Shown one piece after another: positions 34,099-42,527 of a stretch of DNA of 64,000 nucleotides. Within the stretch, counting starts at the first letter, position 1. Every line of letters begins with the position of its first letter. Source of the DNA: CALCEB01 sp035531475 (GTDB lineage: Bacteria > Acidobacteriota > Terriglobia > UBA7540); assembly GCA_035531475.1 (NCBI GenBank), contig DATKST010000052.1, forward strand, positions 1-64,000, in the 5' to 3' direction. The notes under the pieces are model-generated. The model was not told where the DNA came from. It did not search any database and saw only the letters and a program-made list of their open reading frames with translations. A program made the translations under genes and the position numbers.

Positions 34099-37000
34099 AT
34101 GTTGAATTTGAACCTGCAAGTCTCATGGCCGGTACGAGTTATTCTGGCTCTTTTTGCGCTGCTGCTTGTCCTTTACATGAGCATGGTGGCGGTTTTGAGC
34201 ACGGCCTGGGCCCACCGTGTCATGACACGGTATTTGGCGAACAAGATCGAGCAGGCGACCGGAGCCCGGCCCGAGATCGCGTGGATCGAGGTTCATCCGG
34301 CGGTTTTTAGGGTGGTTGTGCACGGGCTTGTCTTGCACGGCAACGAAGGCATTGGACAGCAACCTCTGCTGACCGCGGGAACGCTTGATGTGACGCTGAA
34401 TCCGAGGTCGTTGGTCTTACGCAGGCTTTACATCAGAAGGTTTGATGTCGTTGGAATGGCGATTCACTTGTATACCGAACCCGATGGAAGCATGAATTTG
34501 CCGGGCCCAAAGCGGGCTACGCATCTTCAAGGAAACAAAATACTGGGCCAATTGTTAAATCTTCGTGTCCGGAACTTTAGCCTCAACCACTCGGCTCTTT
34601 ATTGGAACAATCAACGGATCTCGCTCGATTTTGCGGCTAAAGATCTTGCCTTGCTTCTAAGCTTTGGCCCAGGCACCGCCTACACTGGATCATTTTCTTC
34701 CTCCGGCCTCAGAGGCAGTGTTTCCGGCCAGAATCTGCCTTCATTGGAAGTTTCCACCCAGATCAGAATATCGGCCCGCCAGATCGAGTTGAATAATGTG
34801 GTCTGGCGTACCGAGGGTGGGAGCGGGACGGGCACGGGAACTGTGGAATTGGCGGATTCTCCCACTGTCAAATTTGAACTAATGGGAAACCTGAATCTTG
34901 AATCCGTTGCTCGGGTGTTGGACCTTTCCTCAATTCACAGTGGCAACGCAAGGTTCAGCGCCAGGGGAACTTATGCTCAGGGCTTACTTCGCGCTTCAGG
35001 CCATTCTGCAGTCCGCAATCTTCGGATGGAATTTGCGAACTTCAAGCCAGGTCTTGCCGATGTATCCGCAAATTTCCGGGTTGATCAGGCCCGTCTTGTT
35101 CTGACGCAAATCACGGCCAGGATAATGGACGGGGAAGCTCGGGGAGAAGCCACGGCACGACTGGGGGGAGCAAGGCCTCGTATCAACTTCCAAGGGACAA
35201 TTCATGGCGTCGATCTGGCGTCTTTTATTCAAGCAATTCCAAACGGCGAAAAGGTTTCAAATCTGTTCAACATGGACTCCCGCTTGAGCGGCCATTTGGG
35301 TCTTTCCTACAAGGAGACACCCGGAGATATCCGGGCAGACTTCGACGTGCAAGGCGCCCCGCCATCCACGGGCGAGGGTGGACCTATGGCCGTCCGCGGC
35401 TCGGCCAGCGGTTCAGTGGAAATCGGAAAAGAGTTTGAACTTCAAATTGCCAGCGCCATCGTGAACACTCCTCACTCGAATCTCGAGGCGCAGGGACGGC
35501 TGGCGAGCCAAGCTTCAAACCTTCACTTTCAATACCAGACCCGGGATTTCGAAGAATCCCGCAGTTTCGTTCAATATCTCGAAGGACCACAGAAGCCGAT
35601 CCCACTTGTGCTCGAATCAGCGGCTCGCGTTTCAGGGACCGTTCTTGGATCCCTGAAGCAGCCGGAGATTCACGGGAGAATGAGTTTTGGGCCTTTCCAA
35701 TATGCCGGATTCCCGTGGAATGGGTTCTCAGGGAACATCGTGGTTTCACCCAAACTCGTGCAAGTGTCCACCGGGCGGCTGCTGGCGGGAAAGAGTCCCT
35801 TCACTTTTGATCTCCGGGCCACGTTGTCCAATTGGCAAGCAACTCCAGCTTCGCAGATGGAAGTCACGGCGCAAGCCCGCCAATCCCCTTTGCAGGGAAT
35901 TTGGGATGCGTTCGGACTTTCTTATCCCGTGAGCGGATTAATGGATGGAGACGTCACGTTCGAAGGTACTCCCGCCAACCTGAAAGGGCACGGCGAGATT
36001 GAGATTCGGCAGGCCGAAGCCGCTGGTGAGCCGCTCGACTTGATCCGGGCTCAGGCTACGGCCGTCAACTCCGTCATAGATTTCTCCCATATCGAAGTGG
36101 CCAAGGGCAAGGGCAAATTGAAGGCCGTGGGGCGTGTGGACTTGGTTCGACGGACTTTTTCCGTGGATTTGCACGGTGAGAATTTTCAGTTGTCAGGGTT
36201 CCGCAGGCTCAATTTGCGAGCCAGTAGCAAGGGTGTTCAAAAGGCAAGGCGGGGCTTGGAAGGCCTCGCAGAAATCCATCTGCAAGGGTCGGGGACTTTC
36301 GATGATCCTCAGGCGCAAGCCGAAGTGGATGTTCCGGACTTCAGGCTGGGAGATGTCAGCGCCGGTCATTTTGAAACCACGCTCGGCCTGAAGGGGCATG
36401 ATGCCCGGCTTTCCGCAAAGATCACGGGCTCGCAGGCGTGGGCTGTTCTTACCGCTTCGGCGAGGACGGAGGCCGACTGGCCTGTCCACTTCAACGGGAA
36501 ATTAGACAAATTTCGCATCGACACCGGAATCAATTGGCTTGAGAACCTGAAATCGAAAGTGCAACTTAGCGCGAGTGGACTCTTTGAAGGTCATGGGTCT
36601 TTGCGGTCGCCTTCGACATGGGTGATGGATGCCAACTTGCCCGACTTGGAAGCTGCACTTGGCAACTTGACCTGGAAGAATCGTCAGCCGGTCCATTTAA
36701 CCTATGCCGACCGCAAACTTACCGCGGATTCTTTTGAGCTCAGCGGGCCATCCACTAATCTTCAACTTGCAGGATCATTACGCTTTGCCCATCCGATGGA
36801 GCTCGATTTCCAGGTAAATGGCCAAAGTGGGGCATCGCTTCTCAGCCTTCTTGATCCCTCTCTCCAGGCGGCCGGGACGATTGATGTGGAATTGCGGGCG
36901 CGTGGCGCCATCGAAAATCCCTTCTTTTCCGGAACGATTGATGTGAAAGACCTGGGAGTTGGATACGCCCACTTTCCATTTCAGGTGGCTGGATTGAACG

Positions 37001-38079
37001 GAAGGATCGAGCTGAAGGGAAGCCAAGCGACCATCGTGGAGTTGGGATCGAGCAGCGGACAAAGTTCAATTCAAATGCGGGGATCCGTGGCGTTGGGTGC
37101 GCACTTTCGTTATGACCTCACGGCGGCCCTGAAGCGCGCCCGCCTCGGTTTCCCGGCGGACTTCATTTCGCTCCTTTCGGGTAATCTTCGACTCGCTGGA
37201 ACCGAAAGTGGTGGCCAGCTTTCCGGTAATCTGTCCGTGACCCAGATGTATCCGCGTGAAAGTTTCAATCTGCTTTCATGGATTGGGAGGGTTGGCTCGC
37301 CCTCGCCTCCTGGTCCCAGCGTGTCAAACCCGCTTGCATCAAAAATCCGGCTGAACATGGCTGTCTCAACGTCGCCGGACGTCAGCCTTGAATCCCATGA
37401 TTTGGGCCTTGTCGCTGTTATCGATGTGGCCCTGCACGGCACCGTGACCGACCCCGTGGTGCTGGGTACCATCCACTTGAGAAGCGGCTACGCTTTGATC
37501 CGTGGCACCCGCTACAAAATTACCCGTGGTGACATCACCATGACCAGTCCGGTTCGCACCCAGCCGGTACTCGATCTGGAAGCCACCACTCGTGCTGAAC
37601 ATTATGACCTGACTCTGGACGTCACGGGCCCGCTCGACCGCGCCAAAATCGCCTACCGGTCCGATCCACCCCTGCCCACTGAGGACATCCTTTCCCTATT
37701 GGCTTTGGGCTATGCGCCTCAACTCCAACAGTTGAACGCTGGTGGAGCTCAGCCGGCCGCAGCAGTCGGCGCCAGCGCCCTCCTTTCACAGGCTCTCTCC
37801 AGCCAGTTTTCAGGCCGGGTCCAGCGGTTGTTGGGTGTGAGCCGCATTCGTATTGATCCTAACTTGCTGGGCCCCACCACGGCGGGCGGCGTGCGGATAA
37901 CGGTTGAGGAACAAGTGGGGCGCGACGTAACGCTTTCCTACGCCACCAATACCGGAGCGGCTCAGCAGCGCGATGTCCGCATGGAATGGGATCTTTCGGA
38001 TCGTATTTCCCTGGTTGCCGAGCGTGACATCAACGGTGTATATGGGGTGGAGTTGCAGTTCCGGAGCCGGTTTAAGTGA
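34099..38079 (+). CDS. tamB: TamB-like translocation/assembly module protein
   Basis: 1326 residues. A single N-terminal membrane anchor (VILALFALLLVLYMSMVAVL, about residues 14-33) is followed by a very long repetitive beta-rich region, as expected for the beta-helical TamB bridge across the periplasm. The conserved DUF490/TamB C-terminal domain is seen in ALIRGTRYKITRGDITMTSP (about 1132-1151), DLEATTRAEHYDLTLDVTGP, and SDPPLPTEDILSLLALG (about 1190-1206), ending with a barrel-like strand VYGVELQFRSRFK. It likely works with the BamA-like protein two genes upstream in outer-membrane protein or lipid transport. Confidence 0.93.
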   Translation: MLNLNLQVSWPVRVILALFALLLVLYMSMVAVLSTAWAHRVMTRYLANKIEQATGARPEIAWIEVHPAVFRVVVHGLVLHGNEGIGQQPLLTAGTLDVTLNPRSLVLRRLYIRRFDVVGMAIHLYTEPDGSMNLPGPKRATHLQGNKILGQLLNLRVRNFSLNHSALYWNNQRISLDFAAKDLALLLSFGPGTAYTGSFSSSGLRGSVSGQNLPSLEVSTQIRISARQIELNNVVWRTEGGSGTGTGTVELADSPTVKFELMGNLNLESVARVLDLSSIHSGNARFSARGTYAQGLLRASGHSAVRNLRMEFANFKPGLADVSANFRVDQARLVLTQITARIMDGEARGEATARLGGARPRINFQGTIHGVDLASFIQAIPNGEKVSNLFNMDSRLSGHLGLSYKETPGDIRADFDVQGAPPSTGEGGPMAVRGSASGSVEIGKEFELQIASAIVNTPHSNLEAQGRLASQASNLHFQYQTRDFEESRSFVQYLEGPQKPIPLVLESAARVSGTVLGSLKQPEIHGRMSFGPFQYAGFPWNGFSGNIVVSPKLVQVSTGRLLAGKSPFTFDLRATLSNWQATPASQMEVTAQARQSPLQGIWDAFGLSYPVSGLMDGDVTFEGTPANLKGHGEIEIRQAEAAGEPLDLIRAQATAVNSVIDFSHIEVAKGKGKLKAVGRVDLVRRTFSVDLHGENFQLSGFRRLNLRASSKGVQKARRGLEGLAEIHLQGSGTFDDPQAQAEVDVPDFRLGDVSAGHFETTLGLKGHDARLSAKITGSQAWAVLTASARTEADWPVHFNGKLDKFRIDTGINWLENLKSKVQLSASGLFEGHGSLRSPSTWVMDANLPDLEAALGNLTWKNRQPVHLTYADRKLTADSFELSGPSTNLQLAGSLRFAHPMELDFQVNGQSGASLLSLLDPSLQAAGTIDVELRARGAIENPFFSGTIDVKDLGVGYAHFPFQVAGLNGRIELKGSQATIVELGSSSGQSSIQMRGSVALGAHFRYDLTAALKRARLGFPADFISLLSGNLRLAGTESGGQLSGNLSVTQMYPRESFNLLSWIGRVGSPSPPGPSVSNPLASKIRLNMAVSTSPDVSLESHDLGLVAVIDVALHGTVTDPVVLGTIHLRSGYALIRGTRYKITRGDITMTSPVRTQPVLDLEATTRAEHYDLTLDVTGPLDRAKIAYRSDPPLPTEDILSLLALGYAPQLQQLNAGGAQPAAAVGASALLSQALSSQFSGRVQRLLGVSRIRIDPNLLGPTTAGGVRITVEEQVGRDVTLSYATNTGAAQQRDVRMEWDLSDRISLVAERDINGVYGVELQFRSRFK

Positions 38080-38130
38080 TGACGGGTGAATGCCTGCATC
38101 CCCCGTCGCTGGCCAAAGTTTGACCTCTGC

Positions 38131-38136
38131 TATAAT
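38131..38136 (+). promoter_or_regulatory. Probable -10 element of the tRNA-Ser promoter
   Basis: TATAAT, 22 bases upstream of the mature tRNA 5' end. No good -35 hexamer at the correct distance, so only the -10 is called. Confidence 0.5.
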
Positions 38137-38158
38137 GCCAGCTTGTCCCTTTTGACCC

Positions 38159-38249
<91 letters not shown>

Positions 38250-38273
38250 TAGAGGGCTGGCTGTTGCCCGCCA

Positions 38274-38547
38274 ATGAACATCCGATTCTATCTAGACCCG
38301 TCGACAGGGTACCCTCACATACGCGAACAGGGTGTTGAGGAAAGCAAAGTCGAAGATGTGCTGGAGGCGCCGGCCTGGACGCGAAGGTTCAAGAATCGCC
38401 CTTGGCCAAACAAGGGGTGGACGGTACCCGCGCGTGATCTACGTTCCCAATCGGGAGCCAGACAGCTTGTTTGTGGTTACAGCGTACGAACTGAAAGACA
38501 AGCCCTTGCTTGCTTACCGAAGACGAAGGCGTGGGAGACAGGTATGA
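38274..38547 (+). pseudogene. DUF4258-type toxin gene with an internal frameshift
   Basis: Two frames together spell one small protein. The first frame starts at ATG 38274 (MNIRFYLDPSTGYPHIREQG), and from about 38362 the +1 frame continues it (RPGREGSRIALGQTRGGRYP, then RVIYVPNREPDSLFVVTAYE and LLAYRRRRR, ending TGA at 38545-38547). A shift between 38361 and 38375 (one base gained or two lost) joins them. The product resembles the DUF4258/BrnT-like toxin family, an RNase-type fold. As the sequence stands it is broken, unless this is a sequencing error. The end overlaps the antitoxin start (ATGA). Confidence 0.7.
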
Positions 38548-38768
38548 GCGAGAATAAATTTCCGCCTGGGTGGGACGGAGAGAGAGTTCAAGCCGTCCTT
38601 GCCCACTATGAACAGCAGACGCCGGAAGAAGCAGTGGCCGAAGATGAAGCCGCGTTTGAAGGTCGGGACGAGACGGTGATGAAGGTCCCCCGCAACCTCG
38701 TCCCGGCAGTCCGCGATCTCATTGCAAGAAGCGGGAATCGCAAAGCCCGCTGTCAGCAACAACACTGA
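38544..38768 (+). CDS. Antitoxin partner of the DUF4258-type toxin
   Basis: 74 residues. FPPGWDGERVQAVLAHYEQQ, then TPEEAVAEDEAAFEGR and VMKVPRNLVPAVRDLIA: an acidic helical protein of the type that follows DUF4258 toxins. Its ATG overlaps the toxin stop by 4 bases, the usual coupled order. It is in frame with the first part of the broken toxin, so an uncritical reading gives one 164-residue frame from 38274. Lies directly after tRNA-Ser. Confidence 0.72.
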   Translation: MSENKFPPGWDGERVQAVLAHYEQQTPEEAVAEDEAAFEGRDETVMKVPRNLVPAVRDLIARSGNRKARCQQQH

Positions 38769-38783
38769 CTGCTACCCGCTTAT

Positions 38784-38842
38784 GAATGCCGCCAATTGGC
38801 AGGGTAAATTCGCCGCTACAATAGCCAAACTGGCCCACTACC
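38784..38842. repeat. Truncated copy of the GGTAGTGGG-ended repeat
   Basis: Shares ATGCCGCCAATTGGC, CGCCGCTACAA and the terminal GGCCCACTACC with the intact element at 55664-55787; its left end is missing. Confidence 0.65.
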
Positions 38843-38955
38843 AAGGCTGGCCGCCCAGGGAATAAATCACCGGGAGCGTGATAGAATCGCCGTGTCCGGC
38901 TGGTGCAGCGGGACAAGTGATGCCCACGAGCCTTGCCAAGAAACGGAGAGTTGCG

Positions 38956-39522
38956 ATGCGAGGATCATCTTCGATCCTCCTGGTCCCGCTCCTGATCCTG
39001 TGTGCCGGTTGCGCCGGAGGAACAAGCAGCGGATTGGCACAAGGTCACGCGACACCAGTCTCGCCGATGAAACTGGGTAGCCCTGACTTCGCCCAGGGAA
39101 GCTTTATCCCGGCCCGTTTCACCTGCAAGGGTGGGGACGTGTCACCGGTGCTCCAATGGACCCGTCCGCCCGGCAACACCCAGGCTTTTGCCCTGATCGT
39201 TGAGGATCCAGACGCTCCCGGCGGGACATGGACTCATTGGCTGCTCTACAATCTGCCCGCCGCGGCGCGAGCGCTTCCCCAAGGTGTTCCTAAGACCGCT
39301 GAAATCTCCGGCGGCGGACGGCAAGGGGTGAACGACTTTGGGTTGATCGGCTATGGCGGCCCTTGCCCGCCTCCGGGCAAACCACACCGCTACTTTTTCC
39401 GCCTATATGCTTTGAATGCTCCGCTGGCGCTTGACGCGGGGGCTAGCAAAGAACAAGTCCACGCCGCACTTCAAGGGCGCGTGGTGGCGGAGACAGAATT
39501 GATGGGTCGCTTCAAGCGTTGA
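38956..39522 (+). CDS. Exported YbhB/YbcL-type phosphatidylethanolamine-binding protein
   Basis: 188 residues from ATG 38956, which has CGGAGAG just upstream. The N-terminus is a signal peptide (SSSILLVPLLILCAGCAGG) whose cysteine could be lipidated, although the lipobox is weak. The PEBP core is clear: LGSPDFAQGSFIPARFTCKG, VSPVLQWTRPPGNTQAFALI, EDPDAPGGTWTHWLLYNLPA (ligand-site D and H, about residues 91-110) and GYGGPCPPPGKPHRYFFRLY. Bacterial members have poorly defined functions. No operon partner is evident. Confidence 0.88.
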   Translation: MRGSSSILLVPLLILCAGCAGGTSSGLAQGHATPVSPMKLGSPDFAQGSFIPARFTCKGGDVSPVLQWTRPPGNTQAFALIVEDPDAPGGTWTHWLLYNLPAAARALPQGVPKTAEISGGGRQGVNDFGLIGYGGPCPPPGKPHRYFFRLYALNAPLALDAGASKEQVHAALQGRVVAETELMGRFKR

Positions 39523-39648
39523 AAACAGTGACAAGTGATTAGTGACGAGTGACAAGACAGAGATGCCCCTCAGCCGCCGTTTCACGCCGCCGTGAACCCA
39601 GGCCGTTGAGGGTATCCGAAATTCATTACGGCGAAGGGGTACAAGACC

Positions 39649-39972
39649 ATGGGTGAAGATAACGCACCGCATGCCAAAGCTCAGAGTCAGGCCGGTTCCG
39701 CTGCGGCGCGCCAAGCAGATGCCGTTTACCAACAAGGCCAGCCGGTGGCGCGGGTGGAGGGCGCAGAGGTCGATCCAGAAAAGAAGACGATCCATTTTGG
39801 GGAGCTTTACAATAGTGACTTTCTGATCTTGGCCGACGAATGTGAATTCCTGGAATACCGGATTTTCATTCGCAAAATCGAATATGCCACCAAGGAGGAT
39901 AAGGCGGTGTTGCACAAAGGCCGGATTCTCCGGGGGGTCAAAGGGGAAATCTTAGGATATCGAGAGCAGTAG
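39649..39972 (+). CDS. Small protein of unknown function
   Basis: 107 residues. An Ala/Gln-rich N-terminus probably forms a disordered arm. The C-terminal 60 residues look folded: EKKTIHFGELYNSDFLILAD, then CEFLEYRIFIRKIEYATKED and GRILRGVKGEILGYREQ. I recognise no family. It stands alone between the PEBP gene and a repeat-rich region, in the same direction as the PEBP gene. Confidence 0.6.
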   Translation: MGEDNAPHAKAQSQAGSAAARQADAVYQQGQPVARVEGAEVDPEKKTIHFGELYNSDFLILADECEFLEYRIFIRKIEYATKEDKAVLHKGRILRGVKGEILGYREQ

Positions 39973-40019
39973 GCGCTTTGGCCTCAATCGTGTTCACTTA
40001 AGGTCCGGTCAAGAGTGAC

Positions 40020-40110
40020 TGGACCGCGTCTGACGAGAGTCCCTCACCCACCGTTTCACGGTCCCCCCTCTCCCCGCTTGCGAGGAGAGGGCTGGGGTGA
40101 GGGGAAGCAA
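40020..40110. repeat. REP-like hairpin block
   Basis: A CCCTCTCCCCGC-type hairpin with the CCCTCACCCACCG and GGTGAGGGG flanks used by the MITE family, plus ACTTAAGGTCCG near 39996, a fragment of a MITE end. It appears to be a truncated element. Confidence 0.55.
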
Positions 40111-40116
40111 CAGGGG

Positions 40117-40362
40117 CTAGTTGCCAGCAAGCTGAGGCATGGCCGGGTCCGCGTCGAAAACCGTCAAAGCGTCGGTAAGGTCGTCGAGCAAGCCGCGCAT
40201 CCCGTCAGCACCCGCCTCGGTGATTCGCATTACTGTTCTGGCACACTTCACGCACAAGCAGAAGCCCCAACGGTCGGCCACGGCCGCTGGACGGCAGCAG
40301 GCACAAGGCCAGTCATCCCGGGAGTGGACCATCAAGCCGCCAGGCGACATTGCGTATTCCAT
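40117..40362 (-). CDS. Small Cys-rich, zinc-ribbon-like protein
   Basis: 81 residues. WPCACCRPAAVADRWGFCLC followed by VKC gives two CxxC pairs (CACC and CVKC), with a further Cys in between, so a metal-binding knuckle is likely. The C-terminal half is helical and acidic (ITEAGADGMRGLLDDLTDAL). CTGGAGG lies about 7 bases upstream of the ATG, which supports expression. No named family is recognised. Its location at the border of the accessory region hints at a mobile or strain-specific gene. Confidence 0.5.
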   Translation of the reverse strand: MEYAMSPGGLMVHSRDDWPCACCRPAAVADRWGFCLCVKCARTVMRITEAGADGMRGLLDDLTDALTVFDADPAMPQLAGN

Positions 40363-41184
40363 GGCAACCTCCAGTCATCACTTTCTGGATTAGAGCAATT
40401 CAACTTCCAACTTGCCAGCGATTACGAGTCGTTAACTGAATAGGATGGAACTTTTGGGAACGGTCTAAGTGCCACCAGCATGGGGTCAAGAATCAGAGGT
40501 GGCAAGTGCTTATTCATGAGGAGCTTGGTTTTTACACCATTAAGCTCTATCAAGTATCCAATATTAACGATATGTGCATCGTTTATCACAGAGTACATTG
40601 ATTTGTCAAGGTAAAAAAGCCTGAAATGGTGGTGCATTTTGAGCAATTCTTGCACCATTTGGAGCAGACCGTCCATCGGGCGGGCGGGTCTGTCGGGATT
40701 TTGGTATCCAATCGGACACACCTAACCTCGCGTAGCCGGAATCAAAACGGATACCCCGGCTCAAAATGATTGGACGCGGTCGTTTCTCCCGTTGATGTGT
40801 GCGCAACTGAGAATGGAAACGGTTTTCTCATCGAGAGAACCCATTTACCACTCAAATTTTATCTAGATCCAATAAGTGTATATTTATCAACAAAATCGAT
40901 TGGAAATAAACGTGCAGACTAGTTTATCGAATAATTGCAGGTAAGGGTTGTACACTAGTTGAATAATATATATTGAGTGCATATTGGATTCTTTATCTTC
41001 AGGTTGCGCTTTGAGCTTTAACGGGGAAGATGGTCTTTCAAGAGGGGCGGAGCCGACACACCCAGGCAGGACTCTTCTAGTGGATCAGTTTGCTGTAGCG
41101 GCGGTCTCTGACCGCCGAACATCATTAGTTTCCAGCGGTCAGAGACCGCCGCTACAGCCGTTTCTGTGAAAAACTTGCATGTGC
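40363..41184. other. AT-rich accessory interval left of the transposon
   Basis: Noticeably richer in A and T than its surroundings, especially 40850-41000. No gene is convincing, although a small minus-strand frame (about 40422-40721) is open. Near the right end it contains the 24-bp inverted repeat at 41092-41158. Confidence 0.45.
41092..41158. repeat. 24-bp inverted repeat (GCGGTCTCTGACCGC family), copy 1
   Basis: Arms 41092-41115 and 41135-41158 are perfect complements (GCTGTAGCGGCGGTCTCTGA then CCGC). A related copy is at 57695-57768 in inverted orientation; the two share loop edges (CCGAA and TTCCAG) but not the loop centre. Confidence 0.85.
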
Positions 41185-41192
41185 TCATCGCC
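41185..41192. repeat. Target-site duplication of the IS1-family transposon (left)
   Basis: TCATCGCC, repeated exactly at 44410-44417. Confidence 0.9.
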
Positions 41193-41211
41193 GGTAGTGG
41201 GCTACTTTGAA
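41193..41211. repeat. Left terminal inverted repeat of the IS1-family transposon
   Basis: GGTAGTGGGCTACTTTGAA, exact inverse of 44391-44409. It also encodes the last codons and stop of the adjacent gene. Confidence 0.9.
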
Positions 41212-41456
41212 GAATCTTTGGCGGCAGACTTGCCATTGGGTTCAAACCGTCGTTCAATTGCCGCTGCCTCTTCGGGTGTTAACTCTGGATTTGGATCGTC
41301 AGTGAGATCGAATTGGTATACTGGTCCCGTTTGATAAGGGAAGTATTTTGCGGGATCGCCTATCGTGATACCGCGTCTCCCCCTAATCTCCCAAGTGCCG
41401 GTCTTACCGATTCCTTTTTCGCGTAACTGACAGAGAAGTTGATTGAGCCGCATCAT
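41202..41456 (-). CDS. Passenger gene 1: unknown 84-aa protein
   Basis: 84 residues: RLNQLLCQLREKGIGKTGTW, then EIRGRRGITIGDPAKYFPYQ, then an acidic stretch (LTDDPNPELTPEEAAAIERR). I recognise no family. It follows the double winged-helix gene by 15 bases on the same strand, so the two are likely co-transcribed. Its last three codons and stop (TAG at 41202-41204, complement) lie inside the left terminal repeat, so the end of the gene is fixed by the transposon boundary. Confidence 0.62.
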   Translation of the reverse strand: MMRLNQLLCQLREKGIGKTGTWEIRGRRGITIGDPAKYFPYQTGPVYQFDLTDDPNPELTPEEAAAIERRFEPNGKSAAKDSSK

Positions 41457-41471
41457 GTCACCGTCTGCTTT

Positions 41472-42218
41472 CTAGCTGGTAAACTGGAACTTTCCGTCCT
41501 CGGTTTTCTGTGCTTTTCCCTTCAAGACGAGTTTTCCCAGCATCATTCGTGCGACTTTGACGTTAGTAATTTGGAGGGCTTCGCTCACATCTTCAGCCGT
41601 GTGCTGCTTGGGATTCTCACGGAGGAAGGTGTCGATTCTCGTCATAAGACCTAGTACCTGACCTTCGGTCGGAATTGGCGAGGGTAGTTTTGTGGTTTCC
41701 GGTTCGACCGACCGTGTTCCGGTCTTCGACTTGGCAGATCGCCGCGCACCCTTTCTGGCTTTCTTTGGGGACTTCCCTCCCTCGGATAGCCCAGCTCGAA
41801 TGGAGGCGGGATACCATTCTGGAAGGCCCCAGTGACCCCCAAGCTTCAAAATCTCGCCGGAGCGTCGAAGCCGATCAAGCGTCGAGTAAATGATCTTATC
41901 GAACCACTTTGAAGTACTTTCTACTCCACCCTTTTGCAGGCCGTCGGAAATCTCCCGAGCCGTCTGCTTCTTCCGCACAATGCCCAGGTAGAGCTTGATT
42001 GCGGCAGGAACGCTCTTCCCGTGAAAGGCTCCGTCTGGAACCTCGCTGCCCATTCCTGATGCGGGCAGAGGCACAGAGGTCATTATACCGTCTACCGGTG
42101 TTCCGAGCGCACCTGATGACTGTACGAGCTTGAGAGCATTGAGGGCGTTCTCTAAGACGGCACGCTTTGATTCAATCTCAGCAATGGCCGCATTGATAGT
42201 GTCGATTTTCTCGCTCAT
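41472..42218 (-). CDS. Passenger gene 2: double winged-helix protein
   Basis: 248 residues from ATG 42218, supported by AAAAGGGGG just upstream; the frame opens 25 codons earlier. A short N-terminal coiled-coil (SEKIDTINAAIAEIESKRAV) is followed by a winged-helix domain resembling HARE-HTH (VPAAIKLYLGIVRKKQTARE, then IYSTLDRLRRSGEILKLGGH and WGLPEWYP). A basic Lys/Arg linker (KSPKKARKGARRSAKSKTGT) leads to a second winged helix (FLRENPKQHTAEDVSEALQI, then ARMMLGKLVLKGKAQ). It probably binds DNA as a regulator of the element or a transposition accessory factor; that is inference. Confidence 0.75.
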   Translation of the reverse strand: MSEKIDTINAAIAEIESKRAVLENALNALKLVQSSGALGTPVDGIMTSVPLPASGMGSEVPDGAFHGKSVPAAIKLYLGIVRKKQTAREISDGLQKGGVESTSKWFDKIIYSTLDRLRRSGEILKLGGHWGLPEWYPASIRAGLSEGGKSPKKARKGARRSAKSKTGTRSVEPETTKLPSPIPTEGQVLGLMTRIDTFLRENPKQHTAEDVSEALQITNVKVARMMLGKLVLKGKAQKTEDGKFQFTS

Positions 42219-42527
42219 AAAAACCCCCTTTTCAAGGGCTAAAAACTGTGTTAGTCTAGGAACGAAAAGGCGAATGGTGTCGTTTGGGGGCACGTTTCCG
42301 TGCCCCCCGCCCGCGACAGGCGGCGATCATCTGACCATAACATTCCCGCCTTTCCAGCTGGGCGGGCCCGGTTCCGAAGGTTGACGGCCAAGAGGAACCG
42401 AGCCTGTTGCGGCCCAACCAAATCCCATACTAGCAAAACCTGATTCCGGCTGCAAGCATTTCTTTTTAGTGCGTATCCACAAGCAATCAGCCTCGTTACC
42501 TGTCAATCATTCAAATGATGTACCCCT

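Noticed and set aside
38119..38136. TTTGAC near the tRNA -10 as a -35 element
   Set aside because: Only 6 bases separate it from TATAAT, too close for a -35; only the -10 was called.
38274..38768. Single 164-residue protein after tRNA-Ser
   Set aside because: The frame joins the first part of a toxin to the antitoxin through a frameshifted section; splitting it gives two recognisable small proteins.
40422..40721. Possible 99-residue gene in the AT-rich interval
   Set aside because: GTG start without a ribosome-binding site and no recognisable sequence; not strong enough to call.
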